DNA from: Ferrovibrio sp.
GTDB lineage: Bacteria; Pseudomonadota; Alphaproteobacteria; Ferrovibrionales; Ferrovibrionaceae
Assembly: GCF_017994015.1 (NCBI RefSeq)
Contig: NZ_JAGOLP010000002.1
Span: forward strand, 124,001-188,000
DNA: 64,000 nucleotides
Direction: 5' to 3'
The position numbers were made by a program, and so were the translations under genes. Below are positions 43,769-52,431 of the stretch, piece after piece (position 1 is the first letter of the stretch; every line of letters begins with the position of its first letter). The notes beneath the pieces were generated by a model. It searched no databases. It was not told the DNA's origin and worked only from the letters and a program-made list of their open reading frames with translations.

Positions 43769-45736
43769 ATGCCGACATTCGACACCATCCTGATCGCCAA
43801 TCGCGGCGAGATTGCCTGCCGTGTGATCCGCTCGGCGCGTGCGCTCGGCTATCGCAGTGTGGCAGTATATTCCGAAGCCGATGCCGGCGCGCCGCATATG
43901 CGGCTGGCGGATGCCGCCGTGTGCATCGGCGGCGCCGAGGCGAAGCAGAGTTACCTCAATCCCGATGCCTTGCTGGCGGCAGCGCGCCAGAGCGGCGCCC
44001 AGGCGATCCATCCGGGCTATGGTTTCCTGTCTGAGAATGCCGCATTCGCCGCCGCCGTTGCCGCTGCCGGGCTGGTTTTCATCGGCCCGCCGGCTGTGGC
44101 GATTGCGGCGATGGGCAACAAGGCGGCAGCAAAACGGCGTATGATCGAAGCCGGCGTACCCTGTGTGCCGGGTTATCAGGGCGACGATCAGTCCGATGCC
44201 GCTTTGTTTTCCGAGGCGCAGCGCATCGGCCTGCCGGTGATGGTGAAGGCGGCGGCCGGCGGCGGCGGCCGCGGCATGCGCCTGGTGCATGAACCGGCCG
44301 CTTTGCTGGCGGCAATCCAGGGTGCACGGTCGGAAGCCGAAAATGCCTTCGGCTCCGGCGAGCTGATCCTGGAAAAGGCGGTGATCGATGCGCGCCATGT
44401 CGAGATCCAGGTTTTTGCCGACAGCCAGGGCCATGTGATCCATCTTGGCGAACGTGATTGCAGCGTGCAGCGCCGGCATCAGAAGGTGATCGAGGAAGCG
44501 CCATCCCCGGCCGTGAATGCCGATCTGCGCGCCCGCATGGGGGCGGCGGCAGTGGCGGCGGCCCGTGCCATCGGCTATGTCGGCGCCGGCACGGTGGAAT
44601 TCCTGCTCGATGGCAATGGGCGGGATTTCTATTTCCTGGAAATGAATACCCGGCTGCAAGTGGAGCATCCGGTGACCGAGGCGATCACCGGGCTTGATCT
44701 GGTGGCGTGGCAGATTGCCGTGGCAGCCGGTCAGCCGTTGCCGCTGGTGCAGGAAGCCGTGGCGCTTAGCGGCCATGCCATCGAAGTGCGGCTTTATGCC
44801 GAGGCACCGCATCAGGGTTTCCTGCCGCAATCCGGCCGGCTGGCGCTGTGGCAGCCGCCGCTCGGGCTGGAGGGTATCCGGGTGGATCACGGCCTTGGCG
44901 AAGGCCAGGAGATCACGCCCTATTATGATCCGATGATTGCCAAGATCATTGCCCATGGGCCGGATCGCGCCACCGCCTTGCGCCGCCTGCTAAACGCCCT
45001 GGAACAGACCGGCGCGCTTGGCATCACCACCAATCGTGGTTTCCTGATCGATCTGCTCAGCCATGCGGAATTTGCCAAGGGCGCCGCCAGCACCGGCTTC
45101 ATCCCGCAGTTTTTTGCCGAGATCGCCGCGCCGCGCCCGGATGCCCGCGCCATCGGCCTGGCCGCCGTGTTGTGTTACGCCCGCGCCGCCCGCGCCTGCG
45201 GCCACGATCCGGCCCTGGCCTGGTCAAGCAATGGCGTGCTGGCTTCGCCGTTTGAATTGGGTTGTGGTGAGGCAAGCTGGAAGGGTGAAATACTGCCGCT
45301 TGGCCCGGCCGGGTATCGTATCATGCTGAACGGTGCCACGCTGGATATCACGCTGCCGGATGCCGGCCGCGCCGTGATTGCCGGCGAGGCGATGGATTTC
45401 AGGGCGGTGTTTGACGGCGACGACCTGCTGCTCAAACTCGGTGCGCTGGATCTGCGGCTCAGCGACCAGCTTTATCGCCCGCGTGGCGGCGATGCCGTTG
45501 CCGGCGAAGCCGAATTGCGCGCACCGATGAATGGCAGGATTGTTGCCGTGCTGGCCGAGGCCGGCGAGCCTGTAGTGAAAGGCCAGCGTATCGTGATTCT
45601 GGAAGCGATGAAGATGCAGCATGAGGTGACGGCGCGGCGCGACGGTGTGCTGGATAGCGTGCCGGTGAAGCCTGGCGACCAGGTGGCAACGCGGCAATTG
45701 CTGGCAGCACTGAAGCCGTTGGAGTCTGGCGCATGA
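43769..45736 (+). CDS. Acyl-CoA carboxylase, biotin carboxylase/BCCP (alpha) subunit
   Basis: 655 residues. Biotin carboxylase: TILIANRGEIACRVIRSARALGYRSVAVYSEADA, HPGYGFLSENA, KAAAGGGGRGMRLV (ATP-grasp), ERDCSVQRRHQKVIEEAP, FLEMNTRLQVEHPVTE. C-terminal biotinyl domain: EAMKMQHEV with the biotinylated Lys, about 45 residues before the end. It forms the alpha subunit with the beta subunit at 40886, acting on methylcrotonyl-, geranyl- or a related acyl-CoA. It overlaps the next gene by 4 bp (ATGA). Confidence 0.93.
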   Translation: MPTFDTILIANRGEIACRVIRSARALGYRSVAVYSEADAGAPHMRLADAAVCIGGAEAKQSYLNPDALLAAARQSGAQAIHPGYGFLSENAAFAAAVAAAGLVFIGPPAVAIAAMGNKAAAKRRMIEAGVPCVPGYQGDDQSDAALFSEAQRIGLPVMVKAAAGGGGRGMRLVHEPAALLAAIQGARSEAENAFGSGELILEKAVIDARHVEIQVFADSQGHVIHLGERDCSVQRRHQKVIEEAPSPAVNADLRARMGAAAVAAARAIGYVGAGTVEFLLDGNGRDFYFLEMNTRLQVEHPVTEAITGLDLVAWQIAVAAGQPLPLVQEAVALSGHAIEVRLYAEAPHQGFLPQSGRLALWQPPLGLEGIRVDHGLGEGQEITPYYDPMIAKIIAHGPDRATALRRLLNALEQTGALGITTNRGFLIDLLSHAEFAKGAASTGFIPQFFAEIAAPRPDARAIGLAAVLCYARAARACGHDPALAWSSNGVLASPFELGCGEASWKGEILPLGPAGYRIMLNGATLDITLPDAGRAVIAGEAMDFRAVFDGDDLLLKLGALDLRLSDQLYRPRGGDAVAGEAELRAPMNGRIVAVLAEAGEPVVKGQRIVILEAMKMQHEVTARRDGVLDSVPVKPGDQVATRQLLAALKPLESGA

Positions 45737-46278
45737 ATGCAGCCGAAAAACCGCTGCCGGCCAGCATCCGGCCGATCCGCGCCGCTGATCTGGAGGAATT
45801 CCGCGCCTGCCTTGATCGTGTGGCGCGCGAGCGGGTGCATATCGCTTTCACGGCGGCGCCCAAGGTGCAGCAGGCACAGTTTTTCCTAGGCAACATGCTG
45901 AAGCGCGCTTTGCCCTTTGTGGTGGCGGAATGCCCGATTGATGGCATTGTCGGATGGTGCGACATCTATGTGGAAACCGAGGATGAGCTGCGGCCGGGCT
46001 ACAGCCATGTCGGCCGCCTGGGCATGGGGCTGGATGTGAAATTCCGTGGCCTCGGCCTGGGCAGCGCCATGCTGCGCGTGGCGCTTGATCTGGCGCGCAG
46101 CACCCGCATCGAGCGGGTGGAATTGCAGGTCTATGCCTCCAACGAACCGGCCATCGCGCTCTATCGCAAATTTGGCTTCGAAACCGAAGGCGTGCGGCGC
46201 CGCGCCCGCAAGCTGGATGGCCGCTACGACGATGTGGTGATGATGGCGCGGCTCAGGCCGCCACAGATGCAGGATTAG
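45733..46278 (+). CDS. GNAT family N-acetyltransferase
   Basis: 181 residues. Core motif A: VGRLGMGLDVKFRGLGLGSAMLRVALDLARS (RGxGxG), then VELQVYASNEPAIALYRKFGFETEGVRRR, a classic GNAT C-terminal motif. Substrate unknown. Its start overlaps the biotin-carboxylase stop (ATGA) and the next dehydrogenase begins 4 bp after its stop. Location within the acyl-CoA operon suggests use of acetyl-CoA made by the pathway, or regulation by acylation. Confidence 0.88.
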   Translation: MNAAEKPLPASIRPIRAADLEEFRACLDRVARERVHIAFTAAPKVQQAQFFLGNMLKRALPFVVAECPIDGIVGWCDIYVETEDELRPGYSHVGRLGMGLDVKFRGLGLGSAMLRVALDLARSTRIERVELQVYASNEPAIALYRKFGFETEGVRRRARKLDGRYDDVVMMARLRPPQMQD

Positions 46279-46282
46279 CCCG

Positions 46283-47425
46283 ATGCCGCAAGCCTCGCCC
46301 TATTACAGCGCCGAACATGAAGCCTTCCGCGAGCAGCTACGCCGCTTTGTGGCGCGCGAGATCGAGCCTTATGCCGATGCCTGGGACGAGGCCGGCGAAT
46401 TTCCGCGCGAGTTATACCGCAAGGCTGCTGCCATCGGCCTGCTGCAACTGAATTTCCCGGAAGCTTATGGCGGCGTGAAAGCCGACCGTTTCTTTGCCGT
46501 GATTGCCGGGCAGGAACTGGCGCGTGGCGGCGCCGGCGGCGTCTGCGCCTCTTTGCTCAGCCACACCATCGGCGCGCCGCCAATCGCCAAGCTGGGCAGC
46601 GATGAATTGAAGGCGCGTGTGCTGCCCGGCATTCTGGCCGGCGAGAAAATTTCCGCTCTCGCCATCACCGAACCCGGCGGCGGCTCGGATGTGGCCAATC
46701 TGCGCACAACGGCGCGGCGCGATGGCGATGATTATGTCGTCAAGGGCGAAAAAACTTTCATCACCTCGGGCATGCGGGCGGATTACTACACCGTTGCGGT
46801 ACGCACCGGCGGCCCCGGCATGGGCGGCATCTCGCTGTTGCTGATTGAACGCGACACACCCGGTTTCACGCGCACGCCGCTGCGTAAGATGGGCTGGTGG
46901 GCATCGGATACCGCCACGCTGCATTTTGACGAATGCCGCGTGCCGGCGGCCAATCTGATCGGCGCCGAGAATGCCGGCTTCCTCGGCATCATGCTGAATT
47001 TCAACGACGAGCGGCTCGGCCTTTCAGCTTCCTGCGCCGGCTTTGCCCGCACCGCCTATGATGAGGCGGTGGCCTATGCGCGCCAGCGCGAGACTTTCGG
47101 CAAACCGCTGATCAAACATCAGGTGATCCGCCACAAGCTGGTGGATATGGCGCAGCAGATTCATGCCACCGAGGCGATGCTGGAAAACATCGCCTGGCGG
47201 CTCGATCAGGGCGAAAGCCCGGTGGCCGAATTATGCATGCTGAAAAACCAGGCGACCCAGACCCTGGCCTTCTGCGCCTCGGAAGCAGTGCAGATTTTTG
47301 GCGGCGCCGGCTATATGCGTGGCGCCAAGGTGGAACGTATCTACCGCGAGGTGAAGGTGAATGCCATCGGCGGCGGCGCCGAGGAAATCATGAAAGACCT
47401 GGCCAGCCGGCAACTCGGCTGGTGA
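46283..47425 (+). CDS. Acyl-CoA dehydrogenase 2
   Basis: 380 residues. YYSAEHEAFREQLRRFVAREIEPYADAWDEAGE; SALAITEPGGGSDVANLRTTARRDGDDYVVKGEKTFITSGMRADYYTVAV (flavin motif); MGWWASDTATLHFDECRVPAANLIG; ARQRETFGKPLIKHQVIRHKLVDMA; and QIFGGAGYMRGAKVERIYREVKVNAIGGGAEEIM. The Glu of GGGAEEIM lies at the position of GGGADEVML in dehydrogenase 1. Second ACAD of the operon; together they could act at two steps, or on two chain lengths. Last gene before the minus-strand TPR gene. Confidence 0.92.
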   Translation: MPQASPYYSAEHEAFREQLRRFVAREIEPYADAWDEAGEFPRELYRKAAAIGLLQLNFPEAYGGVKADRFFAVIAGQELARGGAGGVCASLLSHTIGAPPIAKLGSDELKARVLPGILAGEKISALAITEPGGGSDVANLRTTARRDGDDYVVKGEKTFITSGMRADYYTVAVRTGGPGMGGISLLLIERDTPGFTRTPLRKMGWWASDTATLHFDECRVPAANLIGAENAGFLGIMLNFNDERLGLSASCAGFARTAYDEAVAYARQRETFGKPLIKHQVIRHKLVDMAQQIHATEAMLENIAWRLDQGESPVAELCMLKNQATQTLAFCASEAVQIFGGAGYMRGAKVERIYREVKVNAIGGGAEEIMKDLASRQLGW

Positions 47426-47432
47426 GCCGGCT

Positions 47433-49154
47433 TCAGCCCACCGGCTCATGCTGCGGATGGGCGCGCAGCCATTGTTCGGCTTCGCGCACCACCTGCGGCG
47501 TGGTGCCCTCGCGCATATCCTTGTGGCGCTCGATCAGATGCCGCATGGTTGCGCCTGCCTCAGTGTTTTTTCCCTGGCTTTGCTGCGCCAGGGCCTTGCC
47601 CTGCAAGGCGCGGGCGGCAAAGCCGCGCACCATACTGTCCTGGCTGGTGCCGAAATCCGCATCCACGCCATCAAAGGCGGTGATCGCTTCGTCAAGCATG
47701 CCCAGCACCATGTAGGTGGTGGCGCGCAAGAGCTGTTTCGATGCCACGCCCCGGCTGCGGTCCGGTTCCGGCTTGGCGCGTTCGGCCTGCAATTCGGCCT
47801 CGACATTGCCCAGGGCTTTCATCACATCCATGCGGCCCTGCTGCAACCGATAGGCGCTGGCCTTGGCGCTGGCGGCCTGGGCGGCTATTTCGCGCAATTC
47901 GGTTCGCGGGCTGTTGCCCAGCTGGTTGATGGCGCTGTCGAAAGTGGCAATCGCCTCATCAAAACGTTGCAAGCGCAGCAGCACGCGGCCGCTGCCGATC
48001 TGCGCCTGGCCAACCAGATCGAGCTGCGGGCCGGGCCGCGCCTGCCCGGCCTTGCGCAGCACCGCCTGGTAAACCGGCAAAGCCTCGGCCGGTCGGCCCA
48101 GGGCCTGGAGCAGCGCGGCCTTGTTGAGCAGGGCACGGCCCAGCGGATTGACCAGTCCTGCCTCGTTGTAGCTGTCGAAATACAGCATGGCCAGGTCATA
48201 GCTGTCGATGGCTTCCTGGCGCCGGCCTTGATTGCTCAGCGCCACACCGCGATTGACCAGCGCCAATGCGCTCCAGGCACGCGCTTCGGCGGTGTTGGCC
48301 AGCATGCCGGTTTTCACCGCTTCGCCATAAGCCTCGATGGCATCATTCGGGCGTTTCAGCTGCTCGGTAAACAGCAACCCCTTGCGGGCATGGGCAATGG
48401 TGGTTTCCAGGCGCAATTCCGCCGTGGTGCCGCGGCCATGCTGCGCGATCACTTCATTCAGCATCGCCAGTGCATCGTCCAGCAGGCCACGCTGTTGCAG
48501 CGCCCAGGCCAGATGGCGCCGGCTGCGCGCACAGGTGTTGATGCGGCGCTGATCGGTGCTGGTGCAATGATCGGCGATGCTCTGCCGCAGCAGGATCGCG
48601 GCTTCGGTGAATTTGCGCTGGTCGATCAGCACCTCGCCCTGAAACAGCCGCGAGGTGGCGATGTGATTTTTGTAAAGATCATCCTTGCCGCTGCCGGCGC
48701 TGACCACGGCAGCCTCGAAGGCGGCATAGGCATCATCCGGCCGGTTCAGCACCCGATATTGCTGCGCGATGGACATTTTCGCCGAAATGACAAAACGCTT
48801 GAGATTCGGTTCGGTGGTATCACCCCAGCTTTTGACAATCCCCTCATACACGGCAATGGCCTCGGCGGGGCGGCCGGCCCGTTGCAGGGCATTGGCCTTG
48901 TTATACTGGTTTTCGATCTTCACCTGCGGATTGGTGGAAAGCCGGGTGGCTTCGTCATAAGCCTTGAGCTGGCCATCCAGCGCGGCGCTGTATTGCGGCA
49001 CCGGCAGCGGCCTTGTGACAGCTTCCTGGGCTGTGCTGGCCGCCGGGGCTGTGGTCACCGGCCGGGTATCCTGGTTGCCGCTATTGCAGCCGGCCAGGAT
49101 CAGCAACAACAGCAGCGCAGGCTTGTGCAGGCCGAAGGTAGAGTGAAGGCGCAT
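47433..49154 (-). CDS. TPR-repeat lipoprotein
   Basis: 573 residues. Signal with lipobox LILAGC (Cys about 23). A Thr/Ala/Pro-rich linker is followed by tandem TPR-like helical pairs throughout (IENQYNKANALQRAGRPAEAIAVYEGIV; ALVNRGVALSNQGRRQEAIDSYDLAML; ALLNKAALLQALGRPAEALPVYQAVL; IGSGRVLLRLQRFDEAIATFDSAI). Likely scaffolds other envelope proteins. No partner gene is adjacent. Function unknown. Confidence 0.85.
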   Translation of the reverse strand: MRLHSTFGLHKPALLLLLILAGCNSGNQDTRPVTTAPAASTAQEAVTRPLPVPQYSAALDGQLKAYDEATRLSTNPQVKIENQYNKANALQRAGRPAEAIAVYEGIVKSWGDTTEPNLKRFVISAKMSIAQQYRVLNRPDDAYAAFEAAVVSAGSGKDDLYKNHIATSRLFQGEVLIDQRKFTEAAILLRQSIADHCTSTDQRRINTCARSRRHLAWALQQRGLLDDALAMLNEVIAQHGRGTTAELRLETTIAHARKGLLFTEQLKRPNDAIEAYGEAVKTGMLANTAEARAWSALALVNRGVALSNQGRRQEAIDSYDLAMLYFDSYNEAGLVNPLGRALLNKAALLQALGRPAEALPVYQAVLRKAGQARPGPQLDLVGQAQIGSGRVLLRLQRFDEAIATFDSAINQLGNSPRTELREIAAQAASAKASAYRLQQGRMDVMKALGNVEAELQAERAKPEPDRSRGVASKQLLRATTYMVLGMLDEAITAFDGVDADFGTSQDSMVRGFAARALQGKALAQQSQGKNTEAGATMRHLIERHKDMREGTTPQVVREAEQWLRAHPQHEPVG

Positions 49155-49251
49155 GGCTGAACCAATGGGGCGAATCGCAATGCTACCAAAGTGGCAAAAA
49201 ACCGATTATACGGCAATCGAAAGCTGAAAAGCCGCGCCAGCCGCCAGGATT

Positions 49252-49587
49252 ATGACCATGCAGATCAACGAGCTTCCCTTTGGCACCACCGATTGGGCCA
49301 GTGTGCCGGCAACCGAGCATCAGGGCGAAACCGGCATGGCCACCTGGCGCACGCGCCAGTTCGGCCCGATCCGGGTGCGGCGGGTGGATTACACGCCGGG
49401 TTATCTGGCCGATCATTGGTGTGTGAAAGGCCATATCCTGTTTGTGCTGGAAGGCGAGTTGGTTACTGAACTCAAGGATGGCCGGGTTTTCACCCTCGGC
49501 CCGGGCCAGAGCTACCAGGTGGCCGACAATGCCGAGCCGCACCGTTCCAGCACCAGCACGGGCGCCAAGCTGTTCATTGTGGATTGA
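49252..49587 (+). CDS. DHCW-motif-type cupin protein
   Basis: 111 residues. The cupin fold has YTPGYLADHWCVKGHILFVLEGELVTEL, with DHWC residues at the usual metal-binding turn, and RVFTLGPGQSYQVADNAEPHRSST. This matches the small DHCW-motif cupins, whose function is unknown. The 3' end overlaps that of the convergent AraC gene by 14 bp. Confidence 0.82.
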   Translation: MTMQINELPFGTTDWASVPATEHQGETGMATWRTRQFGPIRVRRVDYTPGYLADHWCVKGHILFVLEGELVTELKDGRVFTLGPGQSYQVADNAEPHRSSTSTGAKLFIVD

Positions 49588-50503
49588 CACCCGTCTGACC
49601 CAGGGCGCGGTAGTCGCCCGGGGTGAGATTGGTGGCGGCGCGGAACTGGCGCTGGAAATGCGCCTGGTCGGCAAAGCCGCAGGCATAGCCGATTTCGGCC
49701 AGCGACCAATCCTCGTGCAGCAATAGCAAGCAGGCTTCGCGGATACGCAGGCCACGCAGCAGGCCCTGGAAACTGGTGCCTTCGGCAGCCAAGGCCCGTT
49801 GCAGGCCGCGCGGGCTTTGCCGCAGCGCACTTGCGGCCTGTTCCAGCCGCCAGCTTTGGGCCGGATCGCGGCCGAGAAACTGCGCCAGTTTCTGCCCTGC
49901 CGCGCCCACCGGCAAGGGCGGCGGCTCGGGCAGCCGCTGGCTGATTGCTGCCGCTGCTGCCGGGCGTCGCACCTCCTGCCATGTATACTGCCAGGTGGCA
50001 TCATCCGGCCCGGCCAGCAAACCCACCTGCTGGCCGCCGAAACGCTCCAGCAAACCCCAGAGCAGGCCCTGGATCAGCAGGTTTTCCGCCCGCACCGGCG
50101 CCTGACCGTTCAGGCCCCAGCGTTCCGCCCGCAGGCTGTTGCTGCCGGTAAATGTCAGCCGGGTGCGGTTGCGGGCATGGAAATACCGCTCCAGCCGCAT
50201 CCATTGCTGCGCCAGCCCGGCCATATCGGCGGCGCGCAGCAAAACTGCCAGCGGCGGTGCAAAACCCTGGCGGCAGATGCCGCGCCCGGCACGGATCAGG
50301 GTGGCGGCATCCGAACGCGCCAGGGCATATTCCAGCAGGCGGCGTTTTTGCCCGGCATCCACATGCGCCTGCCGCAAGGCATCGGGCAGCGGGCCAAGAT
50401 CGGGCGGCAGCAGGGCCGGATTCTCGGCCGCCAGGCCCAGCAGCACCAGCCGGGTGAGCAGGGCACTGGCATGGTTGGGCGGGTTTTTGGCAGGCATGCT
50501 CAT
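49574..50503 (-). CDS. AraC family transcriptional regulator
   Basis: 309 residues. N-terminal part (about 1-200) resembles AraC_binding/arabinose-type substrate domains of the OruR/ArgR-like group (RAGRGICRQGFAPPLAVLLRAADMAGL). C-terminal HTH pair: ASALRQSPRGLQRALAAEGTSFQGLLRGLRIREACLLLLHEDWSLAEIGYACGFADQAHFQRQFRAATNLTPGDYR. Inducer unknown. The gene is convergent with the cupin and overlaps it by 14 bp. Confidence 0.9.
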   Translation of the reverse strand: MSMPAKNPPNHASALLTRLVLLGLAAENPALLPPDLGPLPDALRQAHVDAGQKRRLLEYALARSDAATLIRAGRGICRQGFAPPLAVLLRAADMAGLAQQWMRLERYFHARNRTRLTFTGSNSLRAERWGLNGQAPVRAENLLIQGLLWGLLERFGGQQVGLLAGPDDATWQYTWQEVRRPAAAAAISQRLPEPPPLPVGAAGQKLAQFLGRDPAQSWRLEQAASALRQSPRGLQRALAAEGTSFQGLLRGLRIREACLLLLHEDWSLAEIGYACGFADQAHFQRQFRAATNLTPGDYRALGQTGVNPQ

Positions 50504-50562
50504 GGCGCCATTATGCCATGCGGCGCGGCGGCTGCATTGAATGATCGCGCCAGCGGTGCCTG

Positions 50563-52278
50563 TCAGGCCGGCTTGGCGCGGCCAGGATTGGCATGGCCTG
50601 CATTGCCGCTGGCGGCCTTGGTCTCGGCCTCGCGGGCGCGCAGCCGGGTGGCGGTCAGTTCGCCGGTCTGCTCCAGGATCGGATAGGCCACGGCGGTGAG
50701 ATGGCTGTTGATGCGCTTGAGGTCGCGGATCACATCGAGATGGATGGCGCTGGTCTCGATGCTTTCGGTGCGGCCGGCGGCCAGGCGGCGGTAATGATTC
50801 TCGGCGGCCTGGCGTTCGGCCTCGCGCAGGCCGGCCTTCTCTTGCAGCAATTGCCGCGCCAGCTTGGCATCGGAAGCCATGAAGACATTGCAGGCCATTT
50901 GCAGGTTGCCGGCGACGCGGCCATGGAAGGCAGCCAGTTCAGCCATGCCCTCGGCCGAGAAATGCAGGCGATGCTTGATCTTCTTGGCCGCCAGCTCCAT
51001 CAGGTTCTTGTCGATGATGTCGCCGATATGCTCCAGGTTGGTGGTGAAGGTCAGCACATCGACATAGCGCCGGCTTTCCTCGGCATCCATCTCATGCTTC
51101 GACAACTGCGTCAGGTAGAGCTTGATCGCCTCATGCAGCTTATCGACCTGATCGTCAGCCTGTTCCACCGCCTTGGCCAGCCGCGCATCGTCGGTTTTGA
51201 ACACGGTGATGGCGTCGTCCAGCATGCGGCTGACGATATCCGACAGGCGCAGGGTTTCGCGCGCCGCGGCGGCCAGCGCCACGCCCGGATTATCAAGCGC
51301 GCCGGTATCGAGATAGCGCGGCGTGGTGGCGTCCTCGGCGCTCGGCGCTTCCGGCAGCAGGCGGCGGCACAGCTTTTCCAGCGGGTTGAGCAACGGCAGG
51401 AACAGCAGAGCCAGGGCGATATTGAACGCCGTGTGGAAGTTCACTGCCATACGGGCGCCATCGGCGCCGAACCAGGCCAGCCAGTCGGGCATATAGCGCA
51501 GCAAAGGCAGCGCGATCACCACGCCTGCCGCACGCATCAACAGATTGCCCAGCGGCGCGCGACGGGCAGCGGCGGGCTGCCCAGCGGTGCCGGCAAACGG
51601 CGCCACGGCGCCGCCGATATTGGCGCCCAGCACCAAAGCCAGGGCCAGCGGCGCGCTGATTGCGCCGGCGGTGGCCAGGCCGGCCAGCATCAGCACCATG
51701 GCCAGGCTGGAATGTGCCGCCCAGGTCAGCAGGGCAGCCAGCGCCACCGCCAGCAAAGGTTCCTGCTCCAGCGGCGCCAGCGCGGCGGCAAAGGCCGGCG
51801 CGGTGCGCAAAGGTTCGGAAGCGGCCACGATCAGGCGCAAGGCCAGCAGCAGCAGGCCGAAGCCTATCAGCAGCCGGCCTACATGGCGGCGGTTGCCGGT
51901 TTCAGTGGAGAGGAACAAAGCCACGCCGGCCACCAAAGCCAGCGGCCCCATCCAATGCAGGTCCAGCGACAAAAGCTGCGCCGCCAGCGTGGTGCCCACA
52001 TCGGCGCCCAGCATCACCGCCAGCGCCGCCACCGGCGCAATCAGCCGCCGGCCGGCGAAGGAAGCCACCAGCAGCGCGGTGGCGGTGGCGGATTGCAGCA
52101 AAGCGGTAACGCCGATACCGGCGGCAAAGGCTGAGAAACGGTTGCGGGTGGTGCTGCTCAGCACCCGGCGCAGGCGGGCGCCAAAAGCCCGCGTCATGCC
52201 GGTGCGCACCATGCGTACCCCCCAGAGCAGCAGGGCAATGCCGGCACAGAGATCAAGCAGCAGCGCAGTGGCACCCAT
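50563..52278 (-). CDS. Na/Pi cotransporter family protein with PhoU-like C-terminus
   Basis: 571 residues. Two copies of the Na/Pi-cotransporter membrane repeat: LDLCAGIALLLWGVRMVRTGMTRAFGARLRRVL, then SATATALLVASFAG and LGADVGTTLAAQLLSL; second copy AHSSLAMVLMLAGLATAGA and LVLGANIGGAVAPF. The C-terminal third is a helical PhoU-like domain (KLHEAIKLYLTQLSKHEMDAEESRRYVDVLTFTTNLEHIGDIIDKNLMELAAKK). It is the NptA/YjbB-like type, thought to export phosphate. No pho genes nearby. Confidence 0.93.
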   Translation of the reverse strand: MGATALLLDLCAGIALLLWGVRMVRTGMTRAFGARLRRVLSSTTRNRFSAFAAGIGVTALLQSATATALLVASFAGRRLIAPVAALAVMLGADVGTTLAAQLLSLDLHWMGPLALVAGVALFLSTETGNRRHVGRLLIGFGLLLLALRLIVAASEPLRTAPAFAAALAPLEQEPLLAVALAALLTWAAHSSLAMVLMLAGLATAGAISAPLALALVLGANIGGAVAPFAGTAGQPAAARRAPLGNLLMRAAGVVIALPLLRYMPDWLAWFGADGARMAVNFHTAFNIALALLFLPLLNPLEKLCRRLLPEAPSAEDATTPRYLDTGALDNPGVALAAAARETLRLSDIVSRMLDDAITVFKTDDARLAKAVEQADDQVDKLHEAIKLYLTQLSKHEMDAEESRRYVDVLTFTTNLEHIGDIIDKNLMELAAKKIKHRLHFSAEGMAELAAFHGRVAGNLQMACNVFMASDAKLARQLLQEKAGLREAERQAAENHYRRLAAGRTESIETSAIHLDVIRDLKRINSHLTAVAYPILEQTGELTATRLRAREAETKAASGNAGHANPGRAKPA

Positions 52279-52431
52279 CGACGTGAAACACTCCTGACCA
52301 AATCATATGTTACAGATTTATGACACGGATTCCTTCATACACCCGTTTGCCTGCACCCCCAAGCGGAAATGCAGGCTGGGCAGAATGCCTGTGCATTCGG
52401 GCGAAAATACGACGGCCGGATTAGAGCGTGA

